Assembly: GCA_041651575.1 (NCBI GenBank)
Contig: JBAZJB010000001.1
Span: 248,001 to 312,000, forward strand
DNA: 64,000 nt
Source: JAQUOT01 sp041651575
Lineage (GTDB): Archaea > Nanobdellota > Nanobdellia > SCGC-AAA011-G17 > JAFCDX01
Direction: 5' to 3'
The position numbers were made by a program, and so were the translations under genes. Shown in pieces: positions 28,140 to 36,432 of the stretch. The notes beneath the pieces were generated by a model. That model saw only the letters and a program-made list of their open reading frames with translations. It searched no databases and was not told where the DNA came from. Position 1 is the stretch's first letter; every line of letters begins with the position of its first letter.

Positions 28140-28850
28140 ATGTATTTATACAAAAATAAAGAAAGAGTTCTAGCAAAAGATTTATTTTTATATTTAGAAA
28201 AGGAAAAAATACTAATTTTATCCGATTTACATATTGGTTTGGAAGAGGCAATGAACAAACAAGGAATATTATTGCCTAGATTTCAATTTCAAGAACTAGT
28301 TAAAAGGATAGAAAAAGTGTTTAAAGATTTAGAAATTAAAAAAATCATTGTAAATGGAGATTTGAAACATGAATTTGGAACTATTTCTAACCAAGAATGG
28401 AGTCAGACATTAAAAATAATTAACATTCTAAGCACTAAAGCAGAGCTTATACTAGTAAAAGGTAATCATGATACTATCTTAGGACCTATTGCAGAAAAAA
28501 AGGATATAAAGGTCTTAGAATACTATAAGGTAAATGATATTTATATTTGTCATGGACATAAAATACCAGAAAATAAAGACTTTAAAAATTCTAAATTAGT
28601 TATAATAGGACATGAACATCCTGCAATTAGTTTTAAAGAGAGACCCACTGAGAAATTTAAATGTTTTTTAGTAGGAAAATACAAAAATAAAACCTTAATT
28701 GTACAACCTTCACTAAATTTAGTTTCTGAAGGCACAAACGTAACTAAAGAAAAATTATTAAGCCCTTTTTTAAAAGATTTAAAAGACTTTGAAGTTTTTG
28801 TAGTAGAAGACAAAATTTATAAATTTGGTAAATTAAAGAATATTAACTAA
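28140..28850 (+). CDS. Calcineurin-type metallophosphoesterase
   Basis: A 236-residue phosphoesterase with all metal motifs: LSDLHIG (about 29-35), VNGDLKHEFG (about 77-86), VKGNHD (about 107-112), CHGHKIP and VIGHEHPA (about 156-163). The set resembles the YfcE/SbcD-like family found in archaea, and the same fold as Mre11. Its substrate (nucleic acid or phosphodiester) cannot be told. The C-terminus overlaps the convergent gene at 28833 by 18 nt. Confidence 0.88.
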   Translation: MYLYKNKERVLAKDLFLYLEKEKILILSDLHIGLEEAMNKQGILLPRFQFQELVKRIEKVFKDLEIKKIIVNGDLKHEFGTISNQEWSQTLKIINILSTKAELILVKGNHDTILGPIAEKKDIKVLEYYKVNDIYICHGHKIPENKDFKNSKLVIIGHEHPAISFKERPTEKFKCFLVGKYKNKTLIVQPSLNLVSEGTNVTKEKLLSPFLKDLKDFEVFVVEDKIYKFGKLKNIN

Positions 28851-29111
28851 AGAAATAATTACTTTTCCTTCTAATCCATTTATTTTTGATTCAGTAATTT
28901 TATTCATAGACTCTAATCTTCCCAAAACAACATTCCAATTAGCATCACCATTACAACTTAATCCAGACGATTCTAATTGTTTAATAACATAATCTACTGG
29001 GGCAAAAGGCAGAAGAGCTTTTATTTTATTCTCTTTTAAATAATTCTTACAAGCTATTTGTATTGCTTTATAGGCATCTTCATAAGGTCCAAAATCTTGA
29101 GATGTTGACAT
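28833..29111 (-). CDS. Hypothetical protein
   Basis: A 92-residue protein with no recognised domain. It is mostly helical (DAYKAIQIACKNYL), with a stretch LPFAPVDYVIKQLESSG. It overlaps the 3' end of the metallophosphoesterase by 18 nt on the opposite strand and sits upstream of a promoter region shared with no other gene. Function unknown. Confidence 0.6.
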   Translation of the reverse strand: MSTSQDFGPYEDAYKAIQIACKNYLKENKIKALLPFAPVDYVIKQLESSGLSCNGDANWNVVLGRLESMNKITESKINGLEGKVIISLVNIL

Positions 29112-29165
29112 AACAAATCTAAGAACCTTCTTAATATAAACATTTATTCAATTCAATATATATTT

Positions 29166-29654
29166 TTATAAGGTATGTAATTCATGAACTGTTTTATAAG
29201 AATGTAATTCATCTTTAGTAAACCATAAATCTATTTCTTTTTTAGCATCATCTTTGTTAGCAGAAGCATGTACTAAGTTTCTTGTAGCATCATTCTTTTT
29301 ATCTGCTTGGGCATAAGAAACATGAGCATAATCTCCTCTTATTGTTCCTGGAGCAGAAGCTCTTGGTTCTGTACTACCAATCATTTTTCTAACAATTTCA
29401 ATAGCACTAACGCCTTCAAGGCATGCTGCTATTATTGGTCCTTCTGATAAATATTTTACACTATTATCAAATATTTTTTTACCATTTCTTTTTTCTACAT
29501 CGAAATAATGTTTTCCTGCAAATTCTTTAGTAGCATAAACCATCTTCATTCCAACTATTTTTAAACCAACTTTTTCAAATCTAGTAATTATCTCTCCAAT
29601 AAATCCTCTTTGTACACAGTCTGGTTTTAATAATATCAATGTTCTTTCTATCAT
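29166..29654 (-). CDS. ndk: Nucleoside diphosphate kinase
   Basis: A 162-residue NDK, which transfers phosphate from NTPs to NDPs through a phosphohistidine. Conserved parts: TLILLKPDCVQRGFIGEI at the N-terminus, REKR-type PGTIRGDYA near 102-110, and the active-site His129 in RNLVHAS. The TLILLKPD(A/G/C) segment fits. Overlaps the upstream gene by 4 nt (ATGA), so the two are translated together. Confidence 0.96.
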   Translation of the reverse strand: MIERTLILLKPDCVQRGFIGEIITRFEKVGLKIVGMKMVYATKEFAGKHYFDVEKRNGKKIFDNSVKYLSEGPIIAACLEGVSAIEIVRKMIGSTEPRASAPGTIRGDYAHVSYAQADKKNDATRNLVHASANKDDAKKEIDLWFTKDELHSYKTVHELHTL

Positions 29655-29971
29655 TTTCTTGTACTTCCTAAAAGAGTTTTTAAATGAAATTCTCTTCTAC
29701 TTTTTATAAAAGCAACTCTATTGCTACCTTCAATCAAAACAAAAACGTCTCCTTTTTTATTATAATCTTGTTTTGCCAATTTATCTGCTTGTTCCCAAGC
29801 TTTATAATAAAATTGTGGAGTAACATGTTTTATAACCATGAGATCAAGATGTTTAAATTTTCTTTCTTTTGTAAATTCTCTATTAAAAGTCAGATTATCT
29901 TCAATTGCTTCTCTTTTTGCTATTTCTTCAGCAACTCTTTCTGCTGTTGATTGTTCATTCACACTAGACAT
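29651..29971 (-). CDS. Hypothetical protein, operon partner of ndk
   Basis: A 106-residue protein with a charged helical N-terminus (AERVAEEIAKREAIEDN) and a beta-rich C-terminus (VFVLIEGSNRVAFIKSRREFH). It has no recognised family. It lies immediately upstream of ndk with a 4-nt overlap, hence probably translated from the same mRNA. Its basic, aromatic C-terminus could fit RNA binding, but this is a guess. Confidence 0.65.
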   Translation of the reverse strand: MSSVNEQSTAERVAEEIAKREAIEDNLTFNREFTKERKFKHLDLMVIKHVTPQFYYKAWEQADKLAKQDYNKKGDVFVLIEGSNRVAFIKSRREFHLKTLLGSTRK

Positions 29972-30084
29972 ATTAAATTTAGAAAATTAAAAGTATTTAA
30001 ATCTTACCTGTCATATCTTATCCTACCTTTTATAAAATAGATTGTACAGAATAATAATATTTATTAATAAAATATAAATATAGT

Positions 30085-31098
30085 ATGAGTATGGATAGAG
30101 GTAAAATAACAATTCTAGCATGTGATTCTGGAAAACCTTTTGCAGAAAAAATAATACGCCATCTAAATAAATTAGAAAATAATAATTTACAATCAATTAA
30201 TGTTACAGAAAAACATTTTTCAAATTCAGAAATTAAAACAGAAATTAGCGAAAGTGTAAGAGGTACAGATGTATATATTATACAAGGATTTGAAAATTCA
30301 GTTACAAATCGTTCTGTAGATGAAGATTTAAGAGCATTAAAAGCGACAATAGACGCAGCATATAGAGCAGATGCAAGCTATGTTACTGCAGTTGTTCCTG
30401 TTTTTCCATATGCTAGACAAGAAAAATCTCTAAGCAGAGAAGGTATAACTGCTGCAATGGTAGCAAGAGAAATAGAAGATTGTGGAGCATACAGAGTAAT
30501 TACTTTAGATATACATGCTGAAGCAAATGCAGGATTTTTTAGAAAAGCTAGATTTGAAAATCTTAAAGCTTCAAATATGATTATACCTTATATCAAAGAA
30601 AATATTGGATTAGATAATCTGGTTATTTCATCAGCAGATACAGGTGGAGCATCTAGAGCAAACTATTATGCAAACAATTTAGGAGTAAATAGAAATATTG
30701 TATTTAAAGTTAAAGATTATAAAAAAGCAGCAGGAGAACAAGTAGAAAAAGTAGAATTACTTGGAGAGGTTAATAATAAAAAAGTTTTTGTTATAGATGA
30801 TATGATAGATACAGGTTCAACTGCAAGACCCGTTATAGAATTATTAAGAAATAGAGGAGCAACAGAAGTTTATTTTGGATGTAGTTTGCCTTTATTTAAT
30901 GGTCCTGCAAAAGAAAGATTATCTCAATTATATAAAGAAGGATTATTAACTAAAGTTATTGGAACTGATGCAGTATATCATGGAGGAGAAAAATTCCTTC
31001 AAGAAAATCCTTGGTATAATGAAGTAAGTGTAGCTGGCCATTTTGCTCAAGTTATTCATAATATTAATAAAAAAGAATCTATAACTAAATTATTATAA
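30085..31098 (+). CDS. prs: Ribose-phosphate pyrophosphokinase (PRPP synthetase)
   Basis: A 337-residue enzyme making PRPP from ribose-5-phosphate and ATP. Present are the flexible-loop/ATP part (FPYARQEKSLSREGITA near 109-125), the metal-binding DIHAEA near 147-152 and the PRPP-binding loop VIDDMIDTGSTA near 235-246. Length is slightly above the usual 285-320. Its stop shares a base with the next start codon. A TTTATAAAA box at 30030-30038 lies about 50 nt upstream. Confidence 0.96.
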   Translation: MSMDRGKITILACDSGKPFAEKIIRHLNKLENNNLQSINVTEKHFSNSEIKTEISESVRGTDVYIIQGFENSVTNRSVDEDLRALKATIDAAYRADASYVTAVVPVFPYARQEKSLSREGITAAMVAREIEDCGAYRVITLDIHAEANAGFFRKARFENLKASNMIIPYIKENIGLDNLVISSADTGGASRANYYANNLGVNRNIVFKVKDYKKAAGEQVEKVELLGEVNNKKVFVIDDMIDTGSTARPVIELLRNRGATEVYFGCSLPLFNGPAKERLSQLYKEGLLTKVIGTDAVYHGGEKFLQENPWYNEVSVAGHFAQVIHNINKKESITKLL

Positions 31099-31433
31099 TG
31101 ATAACTTGTGAAAATTGTGGAGAAGAAGCACATTACAACTTATTATTTTTTGGCGGAAGATGGGAAATAGATAGTTATGATGGAATTGAAAAACCAATTC
31201 AAAGAGGGTATGATTCTTGTTGCAATCCAATTTGTTTAATTGAAACTGTAAAAACACCTAAAACAAAAAATATAGGTGACCTTATGGAAATTTTTGATTT
31301 TGATGGAGAAGAAAAACCACGATTAGTAGAATTAATTAAAAAAGCTTTAAGAGATGAATTAGAAATTGATACAATAAAAAATTTAGCTTGGATAGCAGAT
31401 CCACCAAAAAAACAATTAAAATTTCCTTTTTAA
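31098..31433 (+). CDS. Hypothetical Cys-containing protein downstream of prs
   Basis: A 111-residue protein beginning MITCENCGEEAHY. An N-terminal CxxC, then CCNPIC about 38 residues later, could form a four-Cys zinc site. The C-terminal half is helical and charged. It is translationally coupled to prs through a one-base overlap. No function is recognised. Confidence 0.7.
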   Translation: MITCENCGEEAHYNLLFFGGRWEIDSYDGIEKPIQRGYDSCCNPICLIETVKTPKTKNIGDLMEIFDFDGEEKPRLVELIKKALRDELEIDTIKNLAWIADPPKKQLKFPF

Positions 31434-31436
31434 AAT

Positions 31437-31991
31437 TTATTCTTGAACTATTCCAGCCAAGTATCCTTCTGTAGATATAGGATAAGTAGTATATGGAGTT
31501 AAAACATTTCCTCTCATTCTTGATTTTTCATAAACTTTAGCTTCTAAAAGTATTGGAGTATCTACAAAATCACCCATATCTGGGCAAGATACTACAATTA
31601 TTTTTTCTTGATTGAAATCAATTCCATCTTCTACTAAACCATTTGTAACTTGTTTACAACCATTATCTCCTACATTAGGCAATTCTATTTTTGTTATAGA
31701 AGCAATTCCAGATCTATCGTGTCTTATTTTTAATTCAATTGCATTACTTGTTATTTTTTTACCTAAGCAAGTAAATTCTCTATCAAATTTACAATCTTCT
31801 GCTCCTGTAAAAGATCTTACTTCTGCTGTATCTTTATCACATATTTTATCTTGATTTTTATCTAAACAACAATCTCCACCCATATAAGTATAAGGAGCAT
31901 TACAACTATCCATAACAACATTACCAGTAATACAACCCGATATAAAAAATACAGTTAATAGAATTAATATGATTGAAAGCCCTTTTTTCAT
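31437..31991 (-). CDS. Putative lipoprotein with Cys-rich N-terminus
   Basis: A 184-residue protein with a signal peptide and a lipobox-like ISGCITGNVV (Cys at residue 21) followed by CCLDKNQDKICDKD. The remainder is beta-rich and probably extracellular. The segment CCLD-x-N-x3-ICDKD also occurs in the element lipoprotein at 54125, so this is a shared surface domain. It is convergent with the gene at 31098. Confidence 0.75.
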   Translation of the reverse strand: MKKGLSIILILLTVFFISGCITGNVVMDSCNAPYTYMGGDCCLDKNQDKICDKDTAEVRSFTGAEDCKFDREFTCLGKKITSNAIELKIRHDRSGIASITKIELPNVGDNGCKQVTNGLVEDGIDFNQEKIIVVSCPDMGDFVDTPILLEAKVYEKSRMRGNVLTPYTTYPISTEGYLAGIVQE

Positions 31992-32071
31992 ACGCGGTAT
32001 CTGCTAGATGTAGTTTATATACATTTATGTATAGAAAATATATGTTTGTTATTAATATATTGTAGAATATA

Positions 32072-32791
32072 CTATTTTTTCTTTCTTTTTGATCTAAAAT
32101 AAAAGAATGCCATTCCAACCAATACAAAAACGACTCCTAGTAAAAATACAGGCCAATTATAATTTTGAGGAACATAATTATTTACAATTTGCATAAATTG
32201 TTCGTTATTTGTTAATGTAAAAAAGTCCTTTGCATATCCACTAAAAATTATTTTTCCATAATCATATAACCAAGTATATAATACAAGAACAACTCCTATA
32301 ATCATTAAACTCCATTCTTTAACATTTATTTTTACTTTTATCCCTTTATCTTCAAAATTTAGTATAATAAAAGTCATAGCTATAAAAAGCACACAACATA
32401 TTAGTGGGGCTAAAACTGGTCCAACCCAAACCCAAGGAATAAGGAAAAGCATATCCCAAGTCAATAAAGAAGAGGGCCAATCTAAAACTAATTTAAGGAA
32501 AACATAATAAAATACATCCCAAATAGCAAAAGCATATAGAAAATAAGCAAACCTTTCATATAATTTTTTTGCTGCAAGCATAGAAATAGTTACTAACATA
32601 ACAATTGTTGCAAATTCTCTTATCCATTCAACACTTAATATAGAAGGATCTAAAAAACCTTTTAAAGGAAAATCAAAACCATTTGGATAAAGTAATTTTC
32701 TTAAATATATTACAACAGCTGCTTCAAGAAAACCCATAGCTATTGCAAAAATTGTAATAATTAAAAGTTTATTTCTACTCTCTTTTTTCAT
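32072..32791 (-). CDS. Multi-pass membrane protein
   Basis: A 239-residue protein with about seven hydrophobic helices. The first starts after a short basic N-terminus (MKKESRNK), and the C-terminus is basic (FRSKRKKK), placing it in the cytoplasm. A long Trp-rich middle (WPSSLLTWDMLFLIPWVWVGP) is notable. Family unknown; no transport or catalytic motif recognised. Confidence 0.75.
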   Translation of the reverse strand: MKKESRNKLLIITIFAIAMGFLEAAVVIYLRKLLYPNGFDFPLKGFLDPSILSVEWIREFATIVMLVTISMLAAKKLYERFAYFLYAFAIWDVFYYVFLKLVLDWPSSLLTWDMLFLIPWVWVGPVLAPLICCVLFIAMTFIILNFEDKGIKVKINVKEWSLMIIGVVLVLYTWLYDYGKIIFSGYAKDFFTLTNNEQFMQIVNNYVPQNYNWPVFLLGVVFVLVGMAFFYFRSKRKKK

Positions 32792-32847
32792 AATTAATTA
32801 AATAAATTATTCTTTTTAAATCTTTCTTATACCAAAAATTAAAAAAA

Positions 32848-33189
32848 TTAAAGTTTAAGGCGCTTAGCCTCTTTCTGTAGAAGTTTAAAATCTCTTTTAG
32901 TATCAAGATACCATTGTTTTTCGCTTCTATCACTAAAAGCTTTGTTTCCTTTTTTTGAAACTTCTTTATTCCACTTCTTTACCGTTTTACTAAAAAAGTT
33001 CAAGGATTTTAAAACTCTGTCTTTGTAGATTGCTGATTTCTTAAATTTTTCAAGGAGATTAGATTTCTGTTTAAGCTCTTTTTCAAGAGATAATAGAGAG
33101 GAAATTGCATAAACATCTCTACCTCCCTTTTTTTTAGCATTTCTAATCTCTTTCTGTATTTCTTCAAGTAGATTATAAGTCATTTTCAT
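32848..33189 (-). CDS. Small basic helical protein
   Basis: A 113-residue, strongly basic, coiled-coil-like protein (SLEKELKQKSNLLEKFKKS). No domain recognised. It lies 2 nt after the membrane protein gene at 33192-33791 on the same strand, so it is probably co-transcribed with it. Confidence 0.6.
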   Translation of the reverse strand: MKMTYNLLEEIQKEIRNAKKKGGRDVYAISSLLSLEKELKQKSNLLEKFKKSAIYKDRVLKSLNFFSKTVKKWNKEVSKKGNKAFSDRSEKQWYLDTKRDFKLLQKEAKRLKL

Positions 33190-33191
33190 AT

Positions 33192-33791
33192 TTATCTAAT
33201 TCTTTTCCAATTTCCTCTGCTTACTTCTTTGTTAACATCAGATCTACTCTTAGGGAAGCAAGTAATAATATCTTTCCCATTTTTATCTCCAATAGTCAAC
33301 ATTCTTGTTGAAGGATTGTAAGCTACACTTCTTCCATCCCTAACTTGAATATATCTTTCAACAGACTTGCTATTCATATTTTTTTTACATTCATTTTTAA
33401 ATTGTGTCTTTGTTGGAGGACTCGAACTCCAAATATTTGGAAAGTCATTAATGTGTTTATACTCAATTAAATTAGAATAAGAATAAGCTTGATAATAAAT
33501 CCAAGTACTATACCCTATTCTATATACAACATAACCACCTACAATTACTGCAGCAGCAACTGCTATGGCTGTAACAAAAGGCGAAATAATAGCAACTATT
33601 ACTGCGGATAAACCTGGAAATAGGTTTACAAAGGAATTCGCTTGTCGTTGAGGACTTGCACTCTTAGCGGAGTTACTATCTTTTAATATAACTCCATCTG
33701 TAGTCTTAATTTCTTCTGCTAAACAAATTGGCAACATAATAATTAATGCTGCAAGAAAAAAACTTATTGATACTAGTTTGTAATTTTTCAT
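33192..33791 (-). CDS. Exported protein with one transmembrane helix
   Basis: A 199-residue protein with a signal peptide (residues 1-25, ending ICLAEE) and a long Ala/Val/Ile-rich segment at about 57-100 that is likely one or two membrane helices. The C-terminus is Ser/Arg-rich with two isolated Cys. An upstream GGGGGTATATTATG provides a ribosome-binding site (GGGGG) 6-7 nt before the ATG. No family recognised. Confidence 0.7.
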   Translation of the reverse strand: MKNYKLVSISFFLAALIIMLPICLAEEIKTTDGVILKDSNSAKSASPQRQANSFVNLFPGLSAVIVAIISPFVTAIAVAAAVIVGGYVVYRIGYSTWIYYQAYSYSNLIEYKHINDFPNIWSSSPPTKTQFKNECKKNMNSKSVERYIQVRDGRSVAYNPSTRMLTIGDKNGKDIITCFPKSRSDVNKEVSRGNWKRIR

Positions 33792-33912
33792 AATATACCC
33801 CCTAAATATCTTATATTTAGATATATAAACTTCTATATATAGTTTTCGTAAAATTATCTTTACTAATCAGTTACCAAAAACATTAAAAGCAAATACAATT
33901 CTCTAATTTGTA

Positions 33913-34266
33913 ATGGTACAATATATAGAAGCACCAGAATTAAAAGAAAGAGCGATTGAAATAGCTAAAAGATTTAATTTAAATTATATAGATTTTGAAA
34001 GAGTTCACTTTTACAGATATTCTTGTGATACAAGAACTTGTGCAAAAATTACTGGTTTCTTTAGAACTTTACAATTGATTTATCCGCATATAAAACCTTT
34101 TTATGTTATAACTTTTAATAATCATAATTTTGAAAGAGTTTCTAAAAGAGATCAAGATGTTACCATATTGCATGAATTATTACATATTCCTAAAAACTTT
34201 TCAGGAGAATTTGGAAAAATAGCACATTCAGAAATAAGACGTTTGTCTAAAGATTGGATTAACTAG
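33913..34266 (+). CDS. Putative metallopeptidase (HELLH)
   Basis: A 117-residue protein with a HELLHIPKNF motif near residues 95-104, as in small putative metallopeptidases of the COG4900 type. The region before it (VITFNNHNFERV) matches the conserved strand and helix layout of that group. Its start at 33913 follows AT-rich promoter sequence. It ends 4 nt into the downstream gene on the opposite strand. Confidence 0.75.
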   Translation: MVQYIEAPELKERAIEIAKRFNLNYIDFERVHFYRYSCDTRTCAKITGFFRTLQLIYPHIKPFYVITFNNHNFERVSKRDQDVTILHELLHIPKNFSGEFGKIAHSEIRRLSKDWIN

Positions 34267-35405
34267 AATTTTCTATGATCATAACAAACTCTCTTTATGA
34301 TTTTAGCAATTTCTTTGTAACTCCCACCATAAGTATTAAGCAATTCTATCCCACTCTCTACTGTATGTGGAGCTCTTGAGTCAGGATAACCCTCCAACAT
34401 AAAATGAGAAGGTAACATCCAAGCAGCAACTATAGACCCTGCTTCTATTAGATTTGCACGTTTATCTTCTGATAATTGATCATCATTCGGATTATCATTA
34501 ATATAAGGAAGCAATTTATTTAAATCTTCTAAAAAAGGAGTATATCTTTTATCCAATTCTATTCTACTATCCTTTCCAGATTTAGATCCCCATGGAGCAG
34601 CGTAATAAACAACTTCTTGTTTATCATTATTTTTTACTGAACTTCTTAAAAAATGAACAGGAATTATTACTTTATCATTGATGTCTTTAATTCCTTGGAA
34701 AAATAATTTATGTAATTTCCCGAATATTTTTAGATTACTTTGTTCTTTTTCAAGATGAGGGAAATATAATTGTCCTTCTTTTGTTTTTATTCTCTTAGGT
34801 AATAAAGAATATCTTGCTGCAAATGCGTGTGATAATGCTTTTCCTTCTCCAAGACCGCTTGCAAGAGCGACTAAATAATTTAATGAAGCTTGATATTTTG
34901 TTAGAGCTTGATCTTGTCCTGATCTATTATAATACATATCTACTGAAGGAAGTTCAAATGTATTTGCTAAATGTTCTAATTTATTAAATAATTCTTCTTC
35001 TCCTAATACTCCGCCTTTTTTATCTTTTAAAAGACCTGCTTTAAAATCTGCAAAAATAGTATTTGGTCTATATCCTATTCCAGGGACATCTTCATCTTCT
35101 ATTTCTTTATCTTTTTCAGAATCTAATTTTCCAGGCGAAGTAAGCATTTCTTCTCCAGGTAATTTTCCTGTCCCATCTCCAAGTTCAACATAATGCCCAG
35201 GAGTTTCTACTTCTTCTAGTTCTTGTTCTAATTCTATTTCTTCAATAGGAGTAATTACTTCTTCTATTTTTAATAAATCTTCTAGATCTCCTTGTTCACC
35301 AAAATGTTTTGCAAACATAGGTAATTGTTCTTTAGATAAAGGAATATATATTACAAGTTGTGATTCATTTCCATCTTTTTCTAGACTATATTTATTAATT
35401 TTCAT
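34263..35405 (-). CDS. Hypothetical 380-residue protein, possibly paired with the gene at 35402
   Basis: Residues 30-120 are acidic and low complexity (EEIELEQELEEVETPGHYVELGD), and the C-terminal two thirds is globular with many conserved-looking aromatic residues. It may be cytosolic. Its start overlaps the stop of the upstream gene by 4 nt (ATGA), so they form one operon controlled by the palindrome at 36281. No family recognised. Confidence 0.7.
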   Translation of the reverse strand: MKINKYSLEKDGNESQLVIYIPLSKEQLPMFAKHFGEQGDLEDLLKIEEVITPIEEIELEQELEEVETPGHYVELGDGTGKLPGEEMLTSPGKLDSEKDKEIEDEDVPGIGYRPNTIFADFKAGLLKDKKGGVLGEEELFNKLEHLANTFELPSVDMYYNRSGQDQALTKYQASLNYLVALASGLGEGKALSHAFAARYSLLPKRIKTKEGQLYFPHLEKEQSNLKIFGKLHKLFFQGIKDINDKVIIPVHFLRSSVKNNDKQEVVYYAAPWGSKSGKDSRIELDKRYTPFLEDLNKLLPYINDNPNDDQLSEDKRANLIEAGSIVAAWMLPSHFMLEGYPDSRAPHTVESGIELLNTYGGSYKEIAKIIKRVCYDHRKF

Positions 35406-36262
35406 TTTTGAACTCCATTACCCATTTTTTTAAAATAATAATTTCTATAAGATTGAAGTATCATTTCTATAAGAGCAGGTATTGTTGCACCAGTATGTAG
35501 CATAGCATCGGCATTCCAATCTTGAGGTTTATCCTTTTTATCAGCATATATAACTATCTTAGGTAAATTATATCCTAAAAGTTTTAAATTTTTAAATGTT
35601 TGTTTAATCTTTTCTTGATGTTCTTTTGGTAAAGTTCTTGGAGCAGCAACTATCATATTTAATCTACCCTGCGAATTTTGATCTTGTGGATTCCATATTC
35701 CTTTATTTAAATCTTTTAATGATAATGTTGCAGTATGTATACCTGCTTTTTGTAATGAAGTAGTATAATAATCTATAGCTTCTTGTGTACCTTGCATTAT
35801 TAACATTACTTTTTTGTCTTGATTATAAGGCCTTACTAAATCAAATACTTTGTCTAAATTCTTTGGTGTTGCTAATCCCTCTAAATCTAATTTAACTTCA
35901 TTTATTTTAAACTCTTCTGGTTCTAATCTCATATTATCTTCGTAAGATTTACGTAAATCTTCTGCTACTCTTTCAAAGGTATAAGGTTTTAATGCTAGAT
36001 AATGTTTAAATAAAAGCAAAGTTTCATCAGACCAATGAGTTAAATCTTTTAACTCTTCTGGAGAAGCTTTAGAGATTACATTTTCTAATCTTATAATTCT
36101 TGAATCATCCATTCCTTTAAAAGATAAATAAGGTTTTATATTTTGAAATTCAGAAGGGGTTATTTCAGAATAGAATTCTCTAGCTTCATCCTCTTTACGA
36201 GCAGTACAAAGTAATTTTACTCCAGCTGCTTCCACAGCCAAGTCATATAGATATTGTTCCAT
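35402..36262 (-). CDS. Hypothetical 286-residue protein
   Basis: No domain recognised with confidence. An N-terminal helical region, then a Rossmann-like alternation around residue 150-240 (KKVMLIMQGTQEAIDYY, LNMIVAAPRTLP, KIVIYADKKD). I choose ATG 36262 (MEQYLYDLAV) because an AGGTG ribosome-binding site lies 7 nt before; the longer frame starts at GTG 36271. A TATA box at 36303-36310 (TTATAAAT on minus) gives a transcript start near 36278. Confidence 0.7.
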   Translation of the reverse strand: MEQYLYDLAVEAAGVKLLCTARKEDEAREFYSEITPSEFQNIKPYLSFKGMDDSRIIRLENVISKASPEELKDLTHWSDETLLLFKHYLALKPYTFERVAEDLRKSYEDNMRLEPEEFKINEVKLDLEGLATPKNLDKVFDLVRPYNQDKKVMLIMQGTQEAIDYYTTSLQKAGIHTATLSLKDLNKGIWNPQDQNSQGRLNMIVAAPRTLPKEHQEKIKQTFKNLKLLGYNLPKIVIYADKKDKPQDWNADAMLHTGATIPALIEMILQSYRNYYFKKMGNGVQK

Positions 36263-36280
36263 TTTATTCACCTATTAGTA

Positions 36281-36296
36281 GTTACTATATAGTAAC
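36281..36296. promoter_or_regulatory. Perfect 16-bp palindromic operator candidate
   Basis: GTTACTATATAGTAAC is a perfect inverted repeat placed between the TATA box and the predicted transcript start of the 35402/34263 operon, where a bound protein would block initiation. No regulator gene is adjacent. Confidence 0.55.
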
Positions 36297-36402
36297 AACC
36301 TTATTTATAAATCTTTCTATAATCTATTTTAGCTTATACTCTCTATTTTTAAACCTTCTTTTATGGGTTTATAGGCTTTAAAACAAACAAAAAAGCAAAA
36401 CT

Positions 36403-36411
36403 TTTATAAAT
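36403..36411 (+). promoter_or_regulatory. TATA box of EF-2
   Basis: TTTATAAAT with an A-rich BRE-like region upstream, centred 26 nt before the EF-2 ATG, so a leaderless mRNA is likely. Confidence 0.65.
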
Positions 36412-36432
36412 AAAATACGTACCCAAAATGTT

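Noticed and set aside
31921..32127. A reverse ORF of 68 codons upstream of the lipoprotein
   Set aside because: Overlaps the ends of two real genes and has no start signal.
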